DNA of 64,000 bases from Leptolinea sp964446955 (lineage in GTDB: Bacteria > Chloroflexota > Anaerolineae > Anaerolineales > Anaerolineaceae), in assembly GCA_964446955.1 (NCBI GenBank), contig CAYUQJ010000010.1:29417-93416 (forward strand), read 5' to 3'. The translations under genes were made by a program, and so were the position numbers. The notes under the pieces were generated by a model. The model ran no database searches. It saw only the letters and a program-made list of their open reading frames with translations, and was not told where the DNA came from. Below, piece after piece: positions 34,626 through 43,381 of the stretch. Every line of letters begins with the position of its first letter. The stretch's first letter is position 1.

Positions 34626-35606
34626 TTATTCCTTGTTTGAATTCTCTTTTGCCATTTGTGCCATGGCAACCATGCCGCTTACACCACCCAGATTCATAGA
34701 TTCTACTGCGCTGCTTGGAACAATAACCAGCGCGCCTTTTTCTTTTAATCCTTCAAAGAGCATGTTCATCGCACGCAAGTGCAGAGCGGTTGGATTGTTT
34801 ATGTAGGACTCGGATGCTTCCGAAAAACTGGCGGCGATCTGCTTTTCTGATTCGCCCAGAATAACACGCGCCTGTCGTTCCCGTTCAGCCTGTGCCTGGC
34901 GGCTCATGGAATCTTCCAGATCCTGGGGGATTATTATGTCGCGAATCTCCACCGACTGTACCGATATTCCCCATGGGGTGGTACGCTCATCAATTATTCG
35001 CTGAAGGTCGGAATCCATTTTGGAACGGCCAACGAGAATGTCTGCCAGTGCCATCTGCCCGATGATCTCCCGCAGGGCGGTTTGCGCAGCCCAGGCAATG
35101 GCTGCCTGGTAATCAGCCACTTCCAGCGAAGCCTTTTCCGCATCCCATACCATCCAGAAGAGAACCGCGTCCACGTCTACCGGTACTGTGTCTTTGGTTA
35201 ATGTCTTTTCAGCCGCGAATGGAGTCACCATAACCCGCTGGTCGATCCAATTGGCAATGGTATCGACTACCGGAACGATCCAGAAAACCCCGGGTCCGCG
35301 CAAGCCGCGGAATTTTCCAAACCGGAGTATAACGGCTTTTTCCCATTGATTGCAAACCTTCAAAGCGAAAAGGATATAAAATCCAATCAATGCGGAACAC
35401 ATTACCAATATCCCTGTTGTTAATTCAGGAACACCTGTTCCATCCAAAATGATCGTGCCTCCAACACTCGCGATTATGCTTATTATGAATAATGTGCCGG
35501 CTATGGGATTGAAATGTAAATTGTCTTCTTTTTCCGGTCGATCGGTTTTAGTGATTTTTAAGTTTTCTTTTGATTCTTCCGATGAATTATTGTTTTTATT
35601 TCTCAT
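34626..35606 (-). CDS. Slipin/stomatin-like SPFH (Band 7) protein
   Basis: This 326-residue protein has two N-terminal hydrophobic segments (about 35-85) and a Band 7 domain from EKAVILRFGKFRGLRGPGVFWIVP. Stomatin landmarks follow: DQRVMVTPFAAEKTLTKDTVPVDVDAVLFWMV, LREIIGQMALADIL and EIRDIIIPQDLEDSMSRQAQAERERQAR. SPFH proteins form membrane rings that organise lipid domains or control proteases; the usual NfeD partner is absent here. AGGAGG precedes the ATG, which overlaps the GntR stop by 4 nt. Confidence 0.9.
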   Translation of the reverse strand: MRNKNNNSSEESKENLKITKTDRPEKEDNLHFNPIAGTLFIISIIASVGGTIILDGTGVPELTTGILVMCSALIGFYILFALKVCNQWEKAVILRFGKFRGLRGPGVFWIVPVVDTIANWIDQRVMVTPFAAEKTLTKDTVPVDVDAVLFWMVWDAEKASLEVADYQAAIAWAAQTALREIIGQMALADILVGRSKMDSDLQRIIDERTTPWGISVQSVEIRDIIIPQDLEDSMSRQAQAERERQARVILGESEKQIAASFSEASESYINNPTALHLRAMNMLFEGLKEKGALVIVPSSAVESMNLGGVSGMVAMAQMAKENSNKE

Positions 35607-36025
35607 TTTTCCTCCTGTAGCGTTTCCTTTTCTTTGGGCGATTTCATAAATAGCAAGAAACCGTTTAGTAGTTCTTCGGATGAATATCCGCGCGATTCGA
35701 CGGTTGTGATCATTTGTCGAATGAAATCAACCAGCGCTTCCTGTTTGAATGCTTTAACAGTCTCTTCTGTTGGCTTTTCCCATATATATGTCCCTCTTCC
35801 GCGCTGTGTGGAAATGATTTTGGTCTCGTCCAAAAGCCGGTATGCCCGGGCAACCGTATTGAAATTTATGCTCAATTCCGCTGCCATCTCCCTGACAGTC
35901 GGTAGTTGCTCGCCGACCTTTAATTCTTCATTCGCGACAAGTTCTTCGATTTGCCGGGCTATTTGAAGATAGAGTGGTTCGTCGGAACGGAAATCCACCT
36001 TTACTTTCGCGGATACATTATTCAA
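35603..36025 (-). CDS. GntR family regulator, YtrA type
   Basis: This 140-residue protein has an N-terminal winged helix with the GntR signature (PLYLQIARQIEELVANEELKVGEQLPTVREMAAELSINFNTVARAYRLL) and a short helical C-terminus without a ligand domain, typical of the YtrA subfamily. Such regulators repress the operon they head, often one for membrane stress or transport. Here the operon is slipin plus SdpI. The start is TTG, supported by AGGAGA 8 nt upstream. Four direct 8-bp repeats lie immediately upstream and are the likely binding region. Confidence 0.87.
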   Translation of the reverse strand: MNNVSAKVKVDFRSDEPLYLQIARQIEELVANEELKVGEQLPTVREMAAELSINFNTVARAYRLLDETKIISTQRGRGTYIWEKPTEETVKAFKQEALVDFIRQMITTVESRGYSSEELLNGFLLFMKSPKEKETLQEEK

Positions 36026-36041
36026 TATGTAGTCTCCTGAA

Positions 36042-36073
36042 ATTGTATCATTGTATTATTGTAGTATTGTATA
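36042..36073. repeat. Four tandem 8-bp repeats upstream of gntR-like gene
   Basis: The plus strand has four consecutive units of form ATTGTANN. On the minus strand each reads TACAAT, a -10-like hexamer, placing it 17-49 nt before the TTG start. This is a candidate operator or overlapping promoter. Confidence 0.6.
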
Positions 36074-36256
36074 TGCATTGGTAGTTTTGTCAAGTGTTTT
36101 TTCTTTACGAAAAAAGAAAATGGATGCAGATTCTTATACTGATTTAGGTTTTTTTTACTGACATTTTAAAAAATCACCCCTATTATGGTAAATGGTGTAA
36201 AGGTTTACATGGTTAATTCTTGTAAGGGGATCATCTCTATAGATGAAACAGACTAT

Positions 36257-36321
36257 CAGTCCAAGTCGGTCGTTGTTTCGATAAAACCCTTCTGGTTTAT
36301 CGGTCAGATGTTTTTGGACTG
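36257..36321 (+). promoter_or_regulatory. Structured leader upstream of the chemotaxis receptor
   Basis: An outer stem (CAGTCCAA 36257-36264 with TTGGACTG 36314-36321) encloses an inner stem (36279-36288 with 36294-36302, one bulge). It lies 20 nt before the ATG. It matches no riboswitch class I know. The rest of the 316-bp gap has the octamer repeats, a TGTAAA/TTTACA palindrome at 36196-36209, and no gene. Confidence 0.4.
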
Positions 36322-36341
36322 AAAAAATTCATGGAGCTTCT

Positions 36342-38705
36342 ATGATCAAATCTTTCAGCAACATAAAATTGACAACAAAGCTTCTTCTCTCCATCCTTGT
36401 CCCCATATTGTTTATTTCCGTGTTAATGGGCGCCTTGGGATATTACAACGCCGGTCAGCTTTCCGGAATTATCGGTGAGATCGTCAACCAAAGGGTTCCT
36501 ACAATTAAGAACCTGACATCGCTTGACCGTGTGACATCTCAAATGATCCTTGACCAGAAATCAATGATTAACGCCATTAATGACAGCAGGCTTAATGTGG
36601 AAACCTTTAAGGAGTCAACACTAAAGGATCTGAAGGATCTGTCTGTCGCGTTGGATGAGCTGGATACGGTTGCCAATCATTTTAATGATCAGGATTTGCT
36701 GAAAAAAACCAATGAAGTTAGGCAGGTCACCAAACAATATCAAAACCTATTTGATATCTCTGTCAATAAAATAGCCTCCATGAAAGAACTGACAACCACA
36801 ATGGAAGAAAGTGCCAGTGAGGTTGTTTCATTGTCGGAGGAGTATTTCAAGGATGTTGTATTTCTTAAGGATAATAATTCCGTATTTGCCCTTCCGGTCT
36901 TGGTTGACATAATAAACACTTCCAACAATGTCCGTTACAACCAGTCGCGGTACATGTTGTACAAGGATCCGAAATTCTGGGCAGATGCAGAGATGGGTCT
37001 GGAAGAACTACCTACGTACTTCAATTCTTTGAAACGATTGACCGTTAATGATGCCAACCTGACCCGGGTAAAAAATATGCGCGCGGCTACTGACCGTTAT
37101 CATGAGGCAGCGAAATCGTGGAACACAACCAATGATGAGCTGGAGTCTGTTGTTACGCAAATGAATGTGATCGGTGGAAAAGTTCAGCAGAGCGCGCGTG
37201 CCGCAGAAGAGCTCGGGTGGACTGCAACAGAATCCAGTAAGTCCAAAGCGGAAGACATTACCCTTCGTTCCAATGCCATAAACCTTGTTTCCATACTCAT
37301 CGGGGTGATTGTGGGAATCTTGCTGGGAACGGTCATCCCCAAACAGATTGTCAAACCGATCAATACGATTGAGAAAGCGGCCCGAAATATCGCCGAAGGG
37401 GATATTGATCAAAAGATCGCGGTTAACAGCCAGGATGAGATTGGTGACCTTGCAGAATCCTTCCGCAAGATGATCGACTATATAAAAGAAATGGCAGCAA
37501 CAGCCGTTATGATCTCTGACGGAAACCTCACCGTAAAAGTGAATCCACGATCTGAACGGGATCTTTTGGGAAATTCTTTCCATGCCATGGCGAAATCATT
37601 AAAGGAAGCCATCAGCCTGGTTGCAGCCAGCGCCTCGGATATCGAAACTTCCTCAAATCAGTTGGCATCCTCCTCCGAGCAGGCGAACCTGGCCACACAG
37701 CAGATTTCCATGACGGTTCAACAGATCGCCACGGGAACAACCCAACAGGCGGAAGCATCATCCCGGACGGCTGCTCTGGTTGAGCATATGGCCCATACCA
37801 TTGAATCGGTGGAAAAAGGGGCGAAGGAACAGGGGAACGCAGCAGCCAAAGCGGCCGAATTGACGGCTGCTCTCAGTGAAACCATTCAGCAGGTTAGTGG
37901 AAACGCAGAAGCGGTAACCCGCGATTCCAACCTGGCGGCTGACGCGGCCAGAAATGGCTCACAAACGATCAACACGACGATAGAAGGAATGCGCAGGATA
38001 CAGGAAAAGGTGGGAATTTCTGCGGAGAAAGTCCATGATATGGGAAAGCGTTCCAACCAGATTGGTGCCATCGTGGAGACAATTGATGACATTGCATCAC
38101 AGACAAATCTCCTGGCATTGAACGCAGCTATAGAAGCAGCCCGTGCCGGGGAGCATGGTAAGGGGTTTGCGGTTGTGGCCGATGAGGTTCGAAAATTGGC
38201 TGAGCGTTCAAGCACAGCCACCAAGGAAATCGCGGACCTGATAAAGGGCATTCAGCGCACGGTTGATGAGGCGGTCAATGCCATGAACGACGGCGCGACC
38301 GAGGTAACCAACGGCGTTTCACTCGCGAATGAATCTGGAAAAGCGCTCGAAAACATTTTGTCTTCGATTGATGCTGTTTTTCTTCAGGCCCGTCAGGCCA
38401 CAGATGCCGCGAACCGTATGAACGAGTTTTCGGAAGAATTGGTTAAGTCAGTTGACGAAGTCGCCAGGGTCGCTGAAACCAACTCCGTTGCGTCTGATGC
38501 CATGAAAAATGATTCGGATGATGTCACACTCGCGATGGAGAATATTGCCAGTGTCAGCGAAGAGAATAGCGCGTCTATCCAGGAAGTCAGCGCGTCAACA
38601 GAAGAGATGACCGCACAGGTGGAAGATGTGAGTGTTTCAGCACAGGGACTTGCCGAAACAGCACAAATGCTGACCGCTCTTGTTTCCCGGTTTAAATTGA
38701 ATTGA
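36342..38705 (+). CDS. Methyl-accepting chemotaxis protein
   Basis: This 787-residue receptor has TM1 (about 14-34), a 270-residue extracellular helical sensor domain, TM2 (about 311-333), a HAMP domain (PKQIVKPINTIEKAARNIAEGDIDQKI...), and a long cytoplasmic signalling hairpin. The tip sequence IDDIASQTNLLALNAAIEAARAGEHGKGFAVVADEVRKLA is at about 580-620. The sensor resembles a four-helix-bundle type with unknown ligand. GGAG precedes the ATG. No other che or flagellar genes are in the window, so it may control flagella, pili or a non-motility output. Confidence 0.93.
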   Translation: MIKSFSNIKLTTKLLLSILVPILFISVLMGALGYYNAGQLSGIIGEIVNQRVPTIKNLTSLDRVTSQMILDQKSMINAINDSRLNVETFKESTLKDLKDLSVALDELDTVANHFNDQDLLKKTNEVRQVTKQYQNLFDISVNKIASMKELTTTMEESASEVVSLSEEYFKDVVFLKDNNSVFALPVLVDIINTSNNVRYNQSRYMLYKDPKFWADAEMGLEELPTYFNSLKRLTVNDANLTRVKNMRAATDRYHEAAKSWNTTNDELESVVTQMNVIGGKVQQSARAAEELGWTATESSKSKAEDITLRSNAINLVSILIGVIVGILLGTVIPKQIVKPINTIEKAARNIAEGDIDQKIAVNSQDEIGDLAESFRKMIDYIKEMAATAVMISDGNLTVKVNPRSERDLLGNSFHAMAKSLKEAISLVAASASDIETSSNQLASSSEQANLATQQISMTVQQIATGTTQQAEASSRTAALVEHMAHTIESVEKGAKEQGNAAAKAAELTAALSETIQQVSGNAEAVTRDSNLAADAARNGSQTINTTIEGMRRIQEKVGISAEKVHDMGKRSNQIGAIVETIDDIASQTNLLALNAAIEAARAGEHGKGFAVVADEVRKLAERSSTATKEIADLIKGIQRTVDEAVNAMNDGATEVTNGVSLANESGKALENILSSIDAVFLQARQATDAANRMNEFSEELVKSVDEVARVAETNSVASDAMKNDSDDVTLAMENIASVSEENSASIQEVSASTEEMTAQVEDVSVSAQGLAETAQMLTALVSRFKLN

Positions 38706-38734
38706 AAAATTCAGCCAGAAAATTTCCTACCATG

Positions 38735-38754
38735 ACGCTCCCGCAAGGGAGCGT
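38735..38754. terminator. Hairpin between convergent genes
   Basis: ACGCTCCC pairs with GGGAGCGT around a GCAA tetraloop. It has no T run; it lies between the receptor and the methyltransferase and touches the latter's stop codon. Confidence 0.5.
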
Positions 38755-39563
38755 TATGATTCTCTCTTTCGGGCAGTAACCACAAGATTATTACTTGTTT
38801 CTTCTTCAAACGGGGTATTCGCTAAAGATCCGTATAGAGAAATCCGGTCAAATCCGGTTGCTTCAAGCGATGAAAGGAGGTCATTTTTTAGAATGGGAAA
38901 CAGGATGTTTTCTGTAACCCTCTGACTCCAATTCTCTGTACGATGAGCGCGGGAAAGTGTGATGATGTTGAATTGGATCAGACCCTCAGGCAGAAAATCA
39001 TACATCCGGAGATAGAGCCATTCTCCTTCACTATCGATAAATGATTGTGGTTCCATCCATCTTTCGCGGGATGCCATAACCGCGTCGAAGTTGCGATTCT
39101 GTATCAGCAGTAACCCATCCGGTTTGAGGCAATCGGCGAAATCGTGCAAAGTGCTATTCAGTTCTTCTGGTCCGTTGATATGTGGCAGAGAGTTACCCAG
39201 GCAAAGAATGACGTCAAATTGAGCGGGAAACGCGGTGCTATTAACACTTTTCATCATTATCGTGCTGTGCAGTTCACCGAAACCGGCTGTTTCAAAATGA
39301 CAATCCACACCGCTTTGTGCCGCGTTCTTCCGTGCCTTTTCGATCATGCCGGCACTCAAATCAACACCCCAGCATGAGTATCCTTTTTGCGCAAGCGCAA
39401 TGGCATGCATTCCGGTTCCGGTTGCGGAATCGAGAATCTGCACCGTGGATGGTTCCCCGGACTGGACTTTTCTTATCTCTTCCAAAAGGAATGGGATCTC
39501 AAAATCCAGCCGGCTTTTCCAGTTTACAAAGCGGTCGTATTCTTCACTGAAAGAATTGTACAC
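38754..39563 (-). CDS. Class I SAM-dependent methyltransferase
   Basis: This 269-residue protein has a Rossmann-type SAM site: ILDSATGTGMHAIALA (motif I), then CWGVDLSAGMIEKAR with the acidic residue at the end of strand 2, then FDVILCLGNSLPHI (motif IV). The substrate is unknown. I chose the GTG at 39563: on the minus strand TATAAT (39588-39583) and AAGGA (39575-39571) sit correctly in front of it, and the protein then starts VYNSFSEEYDRF, as in relatives. The in-frame ATG at 39632 would place this promoter inside the gene. It diverges from the GNAT gene at 39650. Confidence 0.8.
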   Translation of the reverse strand: MYNSFSEEYDRFVNWKSRLDFEIPFLLEEIRKVQSGEPSTVQILDSATGTGMHAIALAQKGYSCWGVDLSAGMIEKARKNAAQSGVDCHFETAGFGELHSTIMMKSVNSTAFPAQFDVILCLGNSLPHINGPEELNSTLHDFADCLKPDGLLLIQNRNFDAVMASRERWMEPQSFIDSEGEWLYLRMYDFLPEGLIQFNIITLSRAHRTENWSQRVTENILFPILKNDLLSSLEATGFDRISLYGSLANTPFEEETSNNLVVTARKRES

Positions 39564-39633
39564 AGGCTTATCCTTAAAGTTTATTATAGGGATTCGTTCA
39601 AAAAAAAGATATTCGATGATTTTTGCATTCATG

Positions 39634-39639
39634 TAAAAT
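39634..39639 (+). promoter_or_regulatory. -10 box of the GNAT gene at 39650 (leaderless-type start)
   Basis: TAAAAT ends 10 nt before the ATG, with no ribosome site in between. Confidence 0.4.
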
Positions 39640-39649
39640 ATCGGTACGT

Positions 39650-40216
39650 ATGAAAGAGTTCTGGAACGAACTTTCCAGTTGTCGACTTGGCGGATGTTCC
39701 ATCCGTTCTCTGACGGTTAAAGACAGTGGGAAGATATTTGAATTCTTGCGGGAGAACGGGGATTTTTTTGAACTTGAAAATGGACGTGCTCCTGTTGAGA
39801 GTGATGGTCGTGCATTTATTGACGATCTTCCACCTAACAAACTGCCATCAGATAAGTTCAACTTTTGCATTATTCACAATAACCAGATTGTGGCACTGGT
39901 GGATGTCGTCCGCGATTACCCCGATAATCATATCTGGTGGATCGGGTTGCTGCTGATCCACCCGTCCTACCGCGGGACCGGTCTTGGCGGCCGGATCTAC
40001 CGGTTATTAGAGCATCTCGTTTGTTCGATGAGGGGAAAAGAAATCCGCCTGGGGGTACTGGCGGAAAATGAACCAGCCCTCCATTTTTGGAAACGGATGG
40101 GGTTTACGCAGATTTTGACAAAACTTGGAATGAAAATAGGAGAAAAAAGCCACACAGTTCATGTTTTTGGAAAACAGATGGAACAATCTGACGACCTGAA
40201 AAACAGGATTTTTTGA
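39650..40216 (+). CDS. GNAT family N-acetyltransferase
   Basis: This 188-residue acetyltransferase has the GNAT motif A in WIGLLLIHPSYRGTGLGGRIYRLLEHLV (acetyl-CoA loop RGTGLG near residue 115) and motif B in NEPALHFWKRMGFTQI. The acceptor is unknown. The ATG at 39650 lies 10 nt after a -10 box; an in-frame upstream ATG at 39623 would overlap that promoter. It diverges from the methyltransferase gene across 86 bp. Confidence 0.82.
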   Translation: MKEFWNELSSCRLGGCSIRSLTVKDSGKIFEFLRENGDFFELENGRAPVESDGRAFIDDLPPNKLPSDKFNFCIIHNNQIVALVDVVRDYPDNHIWWIGLLLIHPSYRGTGLGGRIYRLLEHLVCSMRGKEIRLGVLAENEPALHFWKRMGFTQILTKLGMKIGEKSHTVHVFGKQMEQSDDLKNRIF

Positions 40217-40277
40217 TCGGGAAATAATCAAGCTGTAAATGGTGGACATATTTAAGAACGCCGTAATCATGACGTAT

Positions 40278-40306
40278 TTGCGTCTAATCTAAAAACATGG
40301 TATTAT
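40278..40306 (+). promoter_or_regulatory. Promoter of greA
   Basis: TTGCGT (40278-40283) and TATTAT (40301-40306) with a 17-nt spacer give a leader of about 135 nt. Confidence 0.5.
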
Positions 40307-40449
40307 CTTTACCAGTTGACAATCAACCGATTGCACCAGGGTAAAATCGCTCCATCAGGAGTGGTTTTTCGCATTAATTCGAAAAAATTGATCAGCTGGA
40401 AGGGGATTATCCCGCGTTCCAAACCACATCATGATGCAAGGAAGGTAAA

Positions 40450-40914
40450 ATGCCAACCTCATTCCTGACCCGTGAAGGTTATCAGAAACTTCAGGAAGAG
40501 CTTGACTTCCTCCGTACAATAAAACGGCAGGAGATCGCAAACCGCCTCCATGAAGCCATGGAAGGTGGAGAGCTCATAGAAAACGCCGAATATGAAGCCG
40601 CCAAAAATGAACAGGCGTTTGTTGAAGGCCGCATTAAAGATCTGGACGTGCTTCTGGCTACAGCCCGCGTCATTGACGAAGATTCTGTGGCCGTAGATTC
40701 CATCCAGGTCGGTTCCACTGTGACCATCCAGGAAGAAGGCGGACCGGCCGAGGTTTACACCATTGTCGGAGCAGCCGAATCCGATCCGGCCCATGGAAAA
40801 GTGTCCAATGAGTCTCCATTGGGAAAAGCCCTGATCAACCACAAAGCTGGTGATGTTGTATCAGTAGAGGCGCCTGACGGCGCGTTTTCCGTCACAATTA
40901 TTAAGGTGGAGTGA
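40450..40914 (+). CDS. greA: Transcription elongation factor GreA
   Basis: GreA enters the RNA polymerase secondary channel and triggers cleavage of backtracked RNA. The 154-residue protein has the N-terminal coiled coil starting FLTREGYQKLQEELDFLRTIKRQEIANRLHEA, the acidic tip in GELIENAEYEAAKNEQAFVEGRI, and the C-terminal FKBP-like domain with SNESPLGKALINHKAGD. AAGGAAGG precedes the ATG. A strong terminator follows, and then lysS; greA-lysS adjacency is common. Confidence 0.95.
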   Translation: MPTSFLTREGYQKLQEELDFLRTIKRQEIANRLHEAMEGGELIENAEYEAAKNEQAFVEGRIKDLDVLLATARVIDEDSVAVDSIQVGSTVTIQEEGGPAEVYTIVGAAESDPAHGKVSNESPLGKALINHKAGDVVSVEAPDGAFSVTIIKVE

Positions 40915-40934
40915 TCACCGGGGAAGAAGACAAC

Positions 40935-40966
40935 CCCCGCCCGCTAACCCTGGGGCGGGGTTTTTT
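40935..40966 (+). terminator. Intrinsic terminator between greA and lysS
   Basis: CCCCGCCC (40935-40942) pairs with GGGCGGGG (40953-40960), followed by six T. It lies 20 nt before the lysS ATG, so read-through would be needed for co-transcription. Confidence 0.9.
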
Positions 40967-40986
40967 ATACCTGAGAGGTACGAAAC

Positions 40987-42492
40987 ATGGAATTGAATGA
41001 TCTCGAAAAAGTGCGATTGGACAAAGCTATTCACATGCGTGAAAACGGCCGGGAACCTTACCCGACGCGCACCAATGTGACAGGCAATATAGCCGATGCG
41101 ATCTCTTCCTTTTTAAAGGATGAGACAGTGGAGACGCAGTACACCCTGGGCGGTCGGATTCGCGCGACCCGCCCCATGGGTAAGATCATATTTGCCCACA
41201 TTGAAGATGGCTTTGGCCGCATCCAACTCTTCTTCCGCGTTAACACTCTGGGCGAAGAAGGTATGCAACTGTTCCTGGATGATTTCGATCTGGGGGATTT
41301 TATCCAGGCAACGGGAAAACTGTTCCGGACCCGTACCGGCGAGATCACGCTTGAGGTTTTGGAATATAAAATGCTTTCCAAAGCCATAACCCCGCTTCCC
41401 GCTGCCAAGGACGAAGTCGTGGACGGAGAAGTCATCCGGCATGCCACTCTGTCCGATTCTGAAACCCGTTACCGTCAGCGCTATGCTGATCTGGCTGTCA
41501 ATGCCGATGTGCGTAAAGTGTTCCAGACTCGCGCGGGGATCGTCCGTTCCATGCGGCAATTTTTGGATGACCATGGTTTTCTTGAAGTGGAGACCCCCAT
41601 CCTGCAGCCCATCTACGGCGGTGCCGCCGCCAAACCGTTCGTCACCCACCACAACCAGCTAAAACAGGACCTGTTCCTGCGGATTTCCTTTGAATTGTAT
41701 CTAAAACGCCTGCTTGTGGGTATGCTCGACCGCGTTTATGAGATCGGTCGTGACTTTCGCAATGAAGGCGTTTCCTTCAAACATAATCCTGAGTTTACCC
41801 AGATGGAATTCTACTGGGCGTATGCTGATTACCTCAAGGTCATGGAATTGACCGAGCAGATGGTTGCCTATATTTGCGATGAAGTTCTCGGTACGCGTAA
41901 GCTCATGTTCGATGGTAAAGAGATTGACTTCAACCCGCCCTGGAAACGGGTGGAGCTGCGCCAGGGGTTGATCGATGCCTGCGGTATTGATATTTCACAA
42001 CACCCCACCGATGCCAGCCTGGAAGAAGCCATGGTGGCAAAAGGCATCAAGGTCAAGCCGGGTATGCCGCGTGGCAAGCTGATTGACCAGTTGATCGGTG
42101 ATTATCTTGAAGTGAACTTCATTCAACCCACTTTCCTTTATGATTATCCGCGTGATATTTCGCCGTTGGCTAAAAACAAACCCGGTGACCCTTCGACGGT
42201 GGAACGCTTTGAAGGATTTGTGGGCGGCATGGAATTATGCAACGCCTTTACCGAACTTAATGAGCCCATGGAACAGGAAGCCCGCTTCCTGGAAATGGGA
42301 CGCGAATACGACGCGGATGATGAAGAACGCCATCCCATGGATGAAGATTACCTGCGCGCCATGTCGTACGGCATGCCGCCCTGCGGCGGATTCGGTATGG
42401 GAATTGACCGCCTGACCATGCTGTTGACCGATAAACGCACCATCCGTGAGGTGATTCTTTTCCCCCACCTGCGTTCGCGGGACGAGGATTAA
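40987..42492 (+). CDS. lysS: Lysyl-tRNA synthetase, class II
   Basis: LysRS (EC 6.1.1.6) charges tRNA-Lys. The 501-residue protein has the N-terminal OB fold for the anticodon (LGGRIRATRPMGKIIFAHIEDGFGRIQLF), motif 1 around FLEVETPILQPIYGGAAAKPF, motif 2 in YEIGRDFRNEGVSFKHNPEFTQ (near residues 252-272) and motif 3 GGFGMGIDRLTMLL (about 467-480). Length and order are normal. GAGAGG lies 8 nt before the ATG. An intrinsic terminator follows at 42516. Confidence 0.96.
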   Translation: MELNDLEKVRLDKAIHMRENGREPYPTRTNVTGNIADAISSFLKDETVETQYTLGGRIRATRPMGKIIFAHIEDGFGRIQLFFRVNTLGEEGMQLFLDDFDLGDFIQATGKLFRTRTGEITLEVLEYKMLSKAITPLPAAKDEVVDGEVIRHATLSDSETRYRQRYADLAVNADVRKVFQTRAGIVRSMRQFLDDHGFLEVETPILQPIYGGAAAKPFVTHHNQLKQDLFLRISFELYLKRLLVGMLDRVYEIGRDFRNEGVSFKHNPEFTQMEFYWAYADYLKVMELTEQMVAYICDEVLGTRKLMFDGKEIDFNPPWKRVELRQGLIDACGIDISQHPTDASLEEAMVAKGIKVKPGMPRGKLIDQLIGDYLEVNFIQPTFLYDYPRDISPLAKNKPGDPSTVERFEGFVGGMELCNAFTELNEPMEQEARFLEMGREYDADDEERHPMDEDYLRAMSYGMPPCGGFGMGIDRLTMLLTDKRTIREVILFPHLRSRDED

Positions 42493-42515
42493 TGTTTTTA
42501 TAAGCTCAAAAGAAT

Positions 42516-42552
42516 GACCCCAACAATTATCATTTGATGGGGTCTTTTTTTC
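42516..42552 (+). terminator. Intrinsic terminator after lysS
   Basis: GACCCCA (42516-42522) pairs with TGGGGTC (42538-42544), followed by eight T. Confidence 0.9.
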
Positions 42553-42685
42553 ATGAGGAATAATCTCTTGAGGGGAAATGGCAAATGAAATAATTATGAA
42601 TAATAAATTCTATGTGAATTTCATATTTCTTTATGGACTCAACTATTGATTTCTGATAATATATTCTTTATACGGGGGTAAAAGG

Positions 42686-43318
42686 ATGTCGGTGCAACTA
42701 ACCATTTACCAATTTATGAAAATAACAATCAAACCCTTTTGTTTTCTACTGGTAATCGCATTTGTTTCCTGTTCTCCTGTGGGGCATGGAGAAAGTCAGC
42801 TTGTGAGTGTTCACACTCCTACTTATTTCGCTGAGGTTATACCTGAACCACGTACAACCATTCCCTATACTTTGACACCTGTTCCATCTCAGACCGTCGT
42901 GAATATTATCTTCACGGCAACGCCAAAACCAACGGATGTGTCTGAGGGTATAAAAAAGTTAACTCTGGATCAGGTTAAACCTTCTCCTGGAGAAGAAAAG
43001 CTTCAGAAGGCGAAAGTTTTTATCGATTCGGTCGAAATTAAAAGTAATGCATTATTGCCGGATGGCATGTTGGAGGCTGCAATTTCGGGATCCCTGCCAA
43101 CCCCATGCCATGTATTGCGTGCTGATATGAAGATACTTGAGGAAGAGCGCCAAATCCAGATTGAAATGTATTCCCTGGTTGATCCCGGAAAGAGTTGCAT
43201 ACAAGTATTGGAACCGTTTGACCTACAAATACCGGTGGATTTGGAGAATGAAGGTAAATATCGGGTGTTGGTTAACCAGGTTGAAATGAGCCAGTTCGAT
43301 TGGCCGGAGAAACCATGA
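42686..43318 (+). CDS. Putative exported lipoprotein with Pro/Thr-rich linker
   Basis: This 210-residue protein has an N-terminal hydrophobic stretch followed by cysteine (KPFCFLLVIAFVSC, near residues 15-29), which fits a lipoprotein signal loosely. A Pro/Thr-rich linker (about 45-85) and a C-terminal domain of unknown type follow. It lies 63 bp before the giant subtilase on the same strand and shares the Pro/Thr-rich linker style, so it may be co-expressed with or anchor the protease. An internal ATG at 42716 would start directly before the signal and is equally possible. Confidence 0.6.
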   Translation: MSVQLTIYQFMKITIKPFCFLLVIAFVSCSPVGHGESQLVSVHTPTYFAEVIPEPRTTIPYTLTPVPSQTVVNIIFTATPKPTDVSEGIKKLTLDQVKPSPGEEKLQKAKVFIDSVEIKSNALLPDGMLEAAISGSLPTPCHVLRADMKILEEERQIQIEMYSLVDPGKSCIQVLEPFDLQIPVDLENEGKYRVLVNQVEMSQFDWPEKP

Positions 43319-43381
43319 ATGGATATAAAGTCATATTTTTTTGTTTTTCATTTCTGTTTTCCTGCATAGGGGAGGATAACA

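Noticed and set aside
36181..36341. Riboswitch for cyclic-di-GMP upstream of the chemotaxis receptor
   Set aside because: The stems do not show the conserved core of the GEMM classes; only generic hairpins are visible.
39564..39632. Longer methyltransferase start at ATG 39632
   Set aside because: A TATAAT box and an AAGGA ribosome site lie inside this extension in the right position for the GTG at 39563.
42653..42715. Signal peptide of the putative lipoprotein as certain
   Set aside because: The lipobox is imperfect and two start codons are possible, so lipoprotein status is left as putative.
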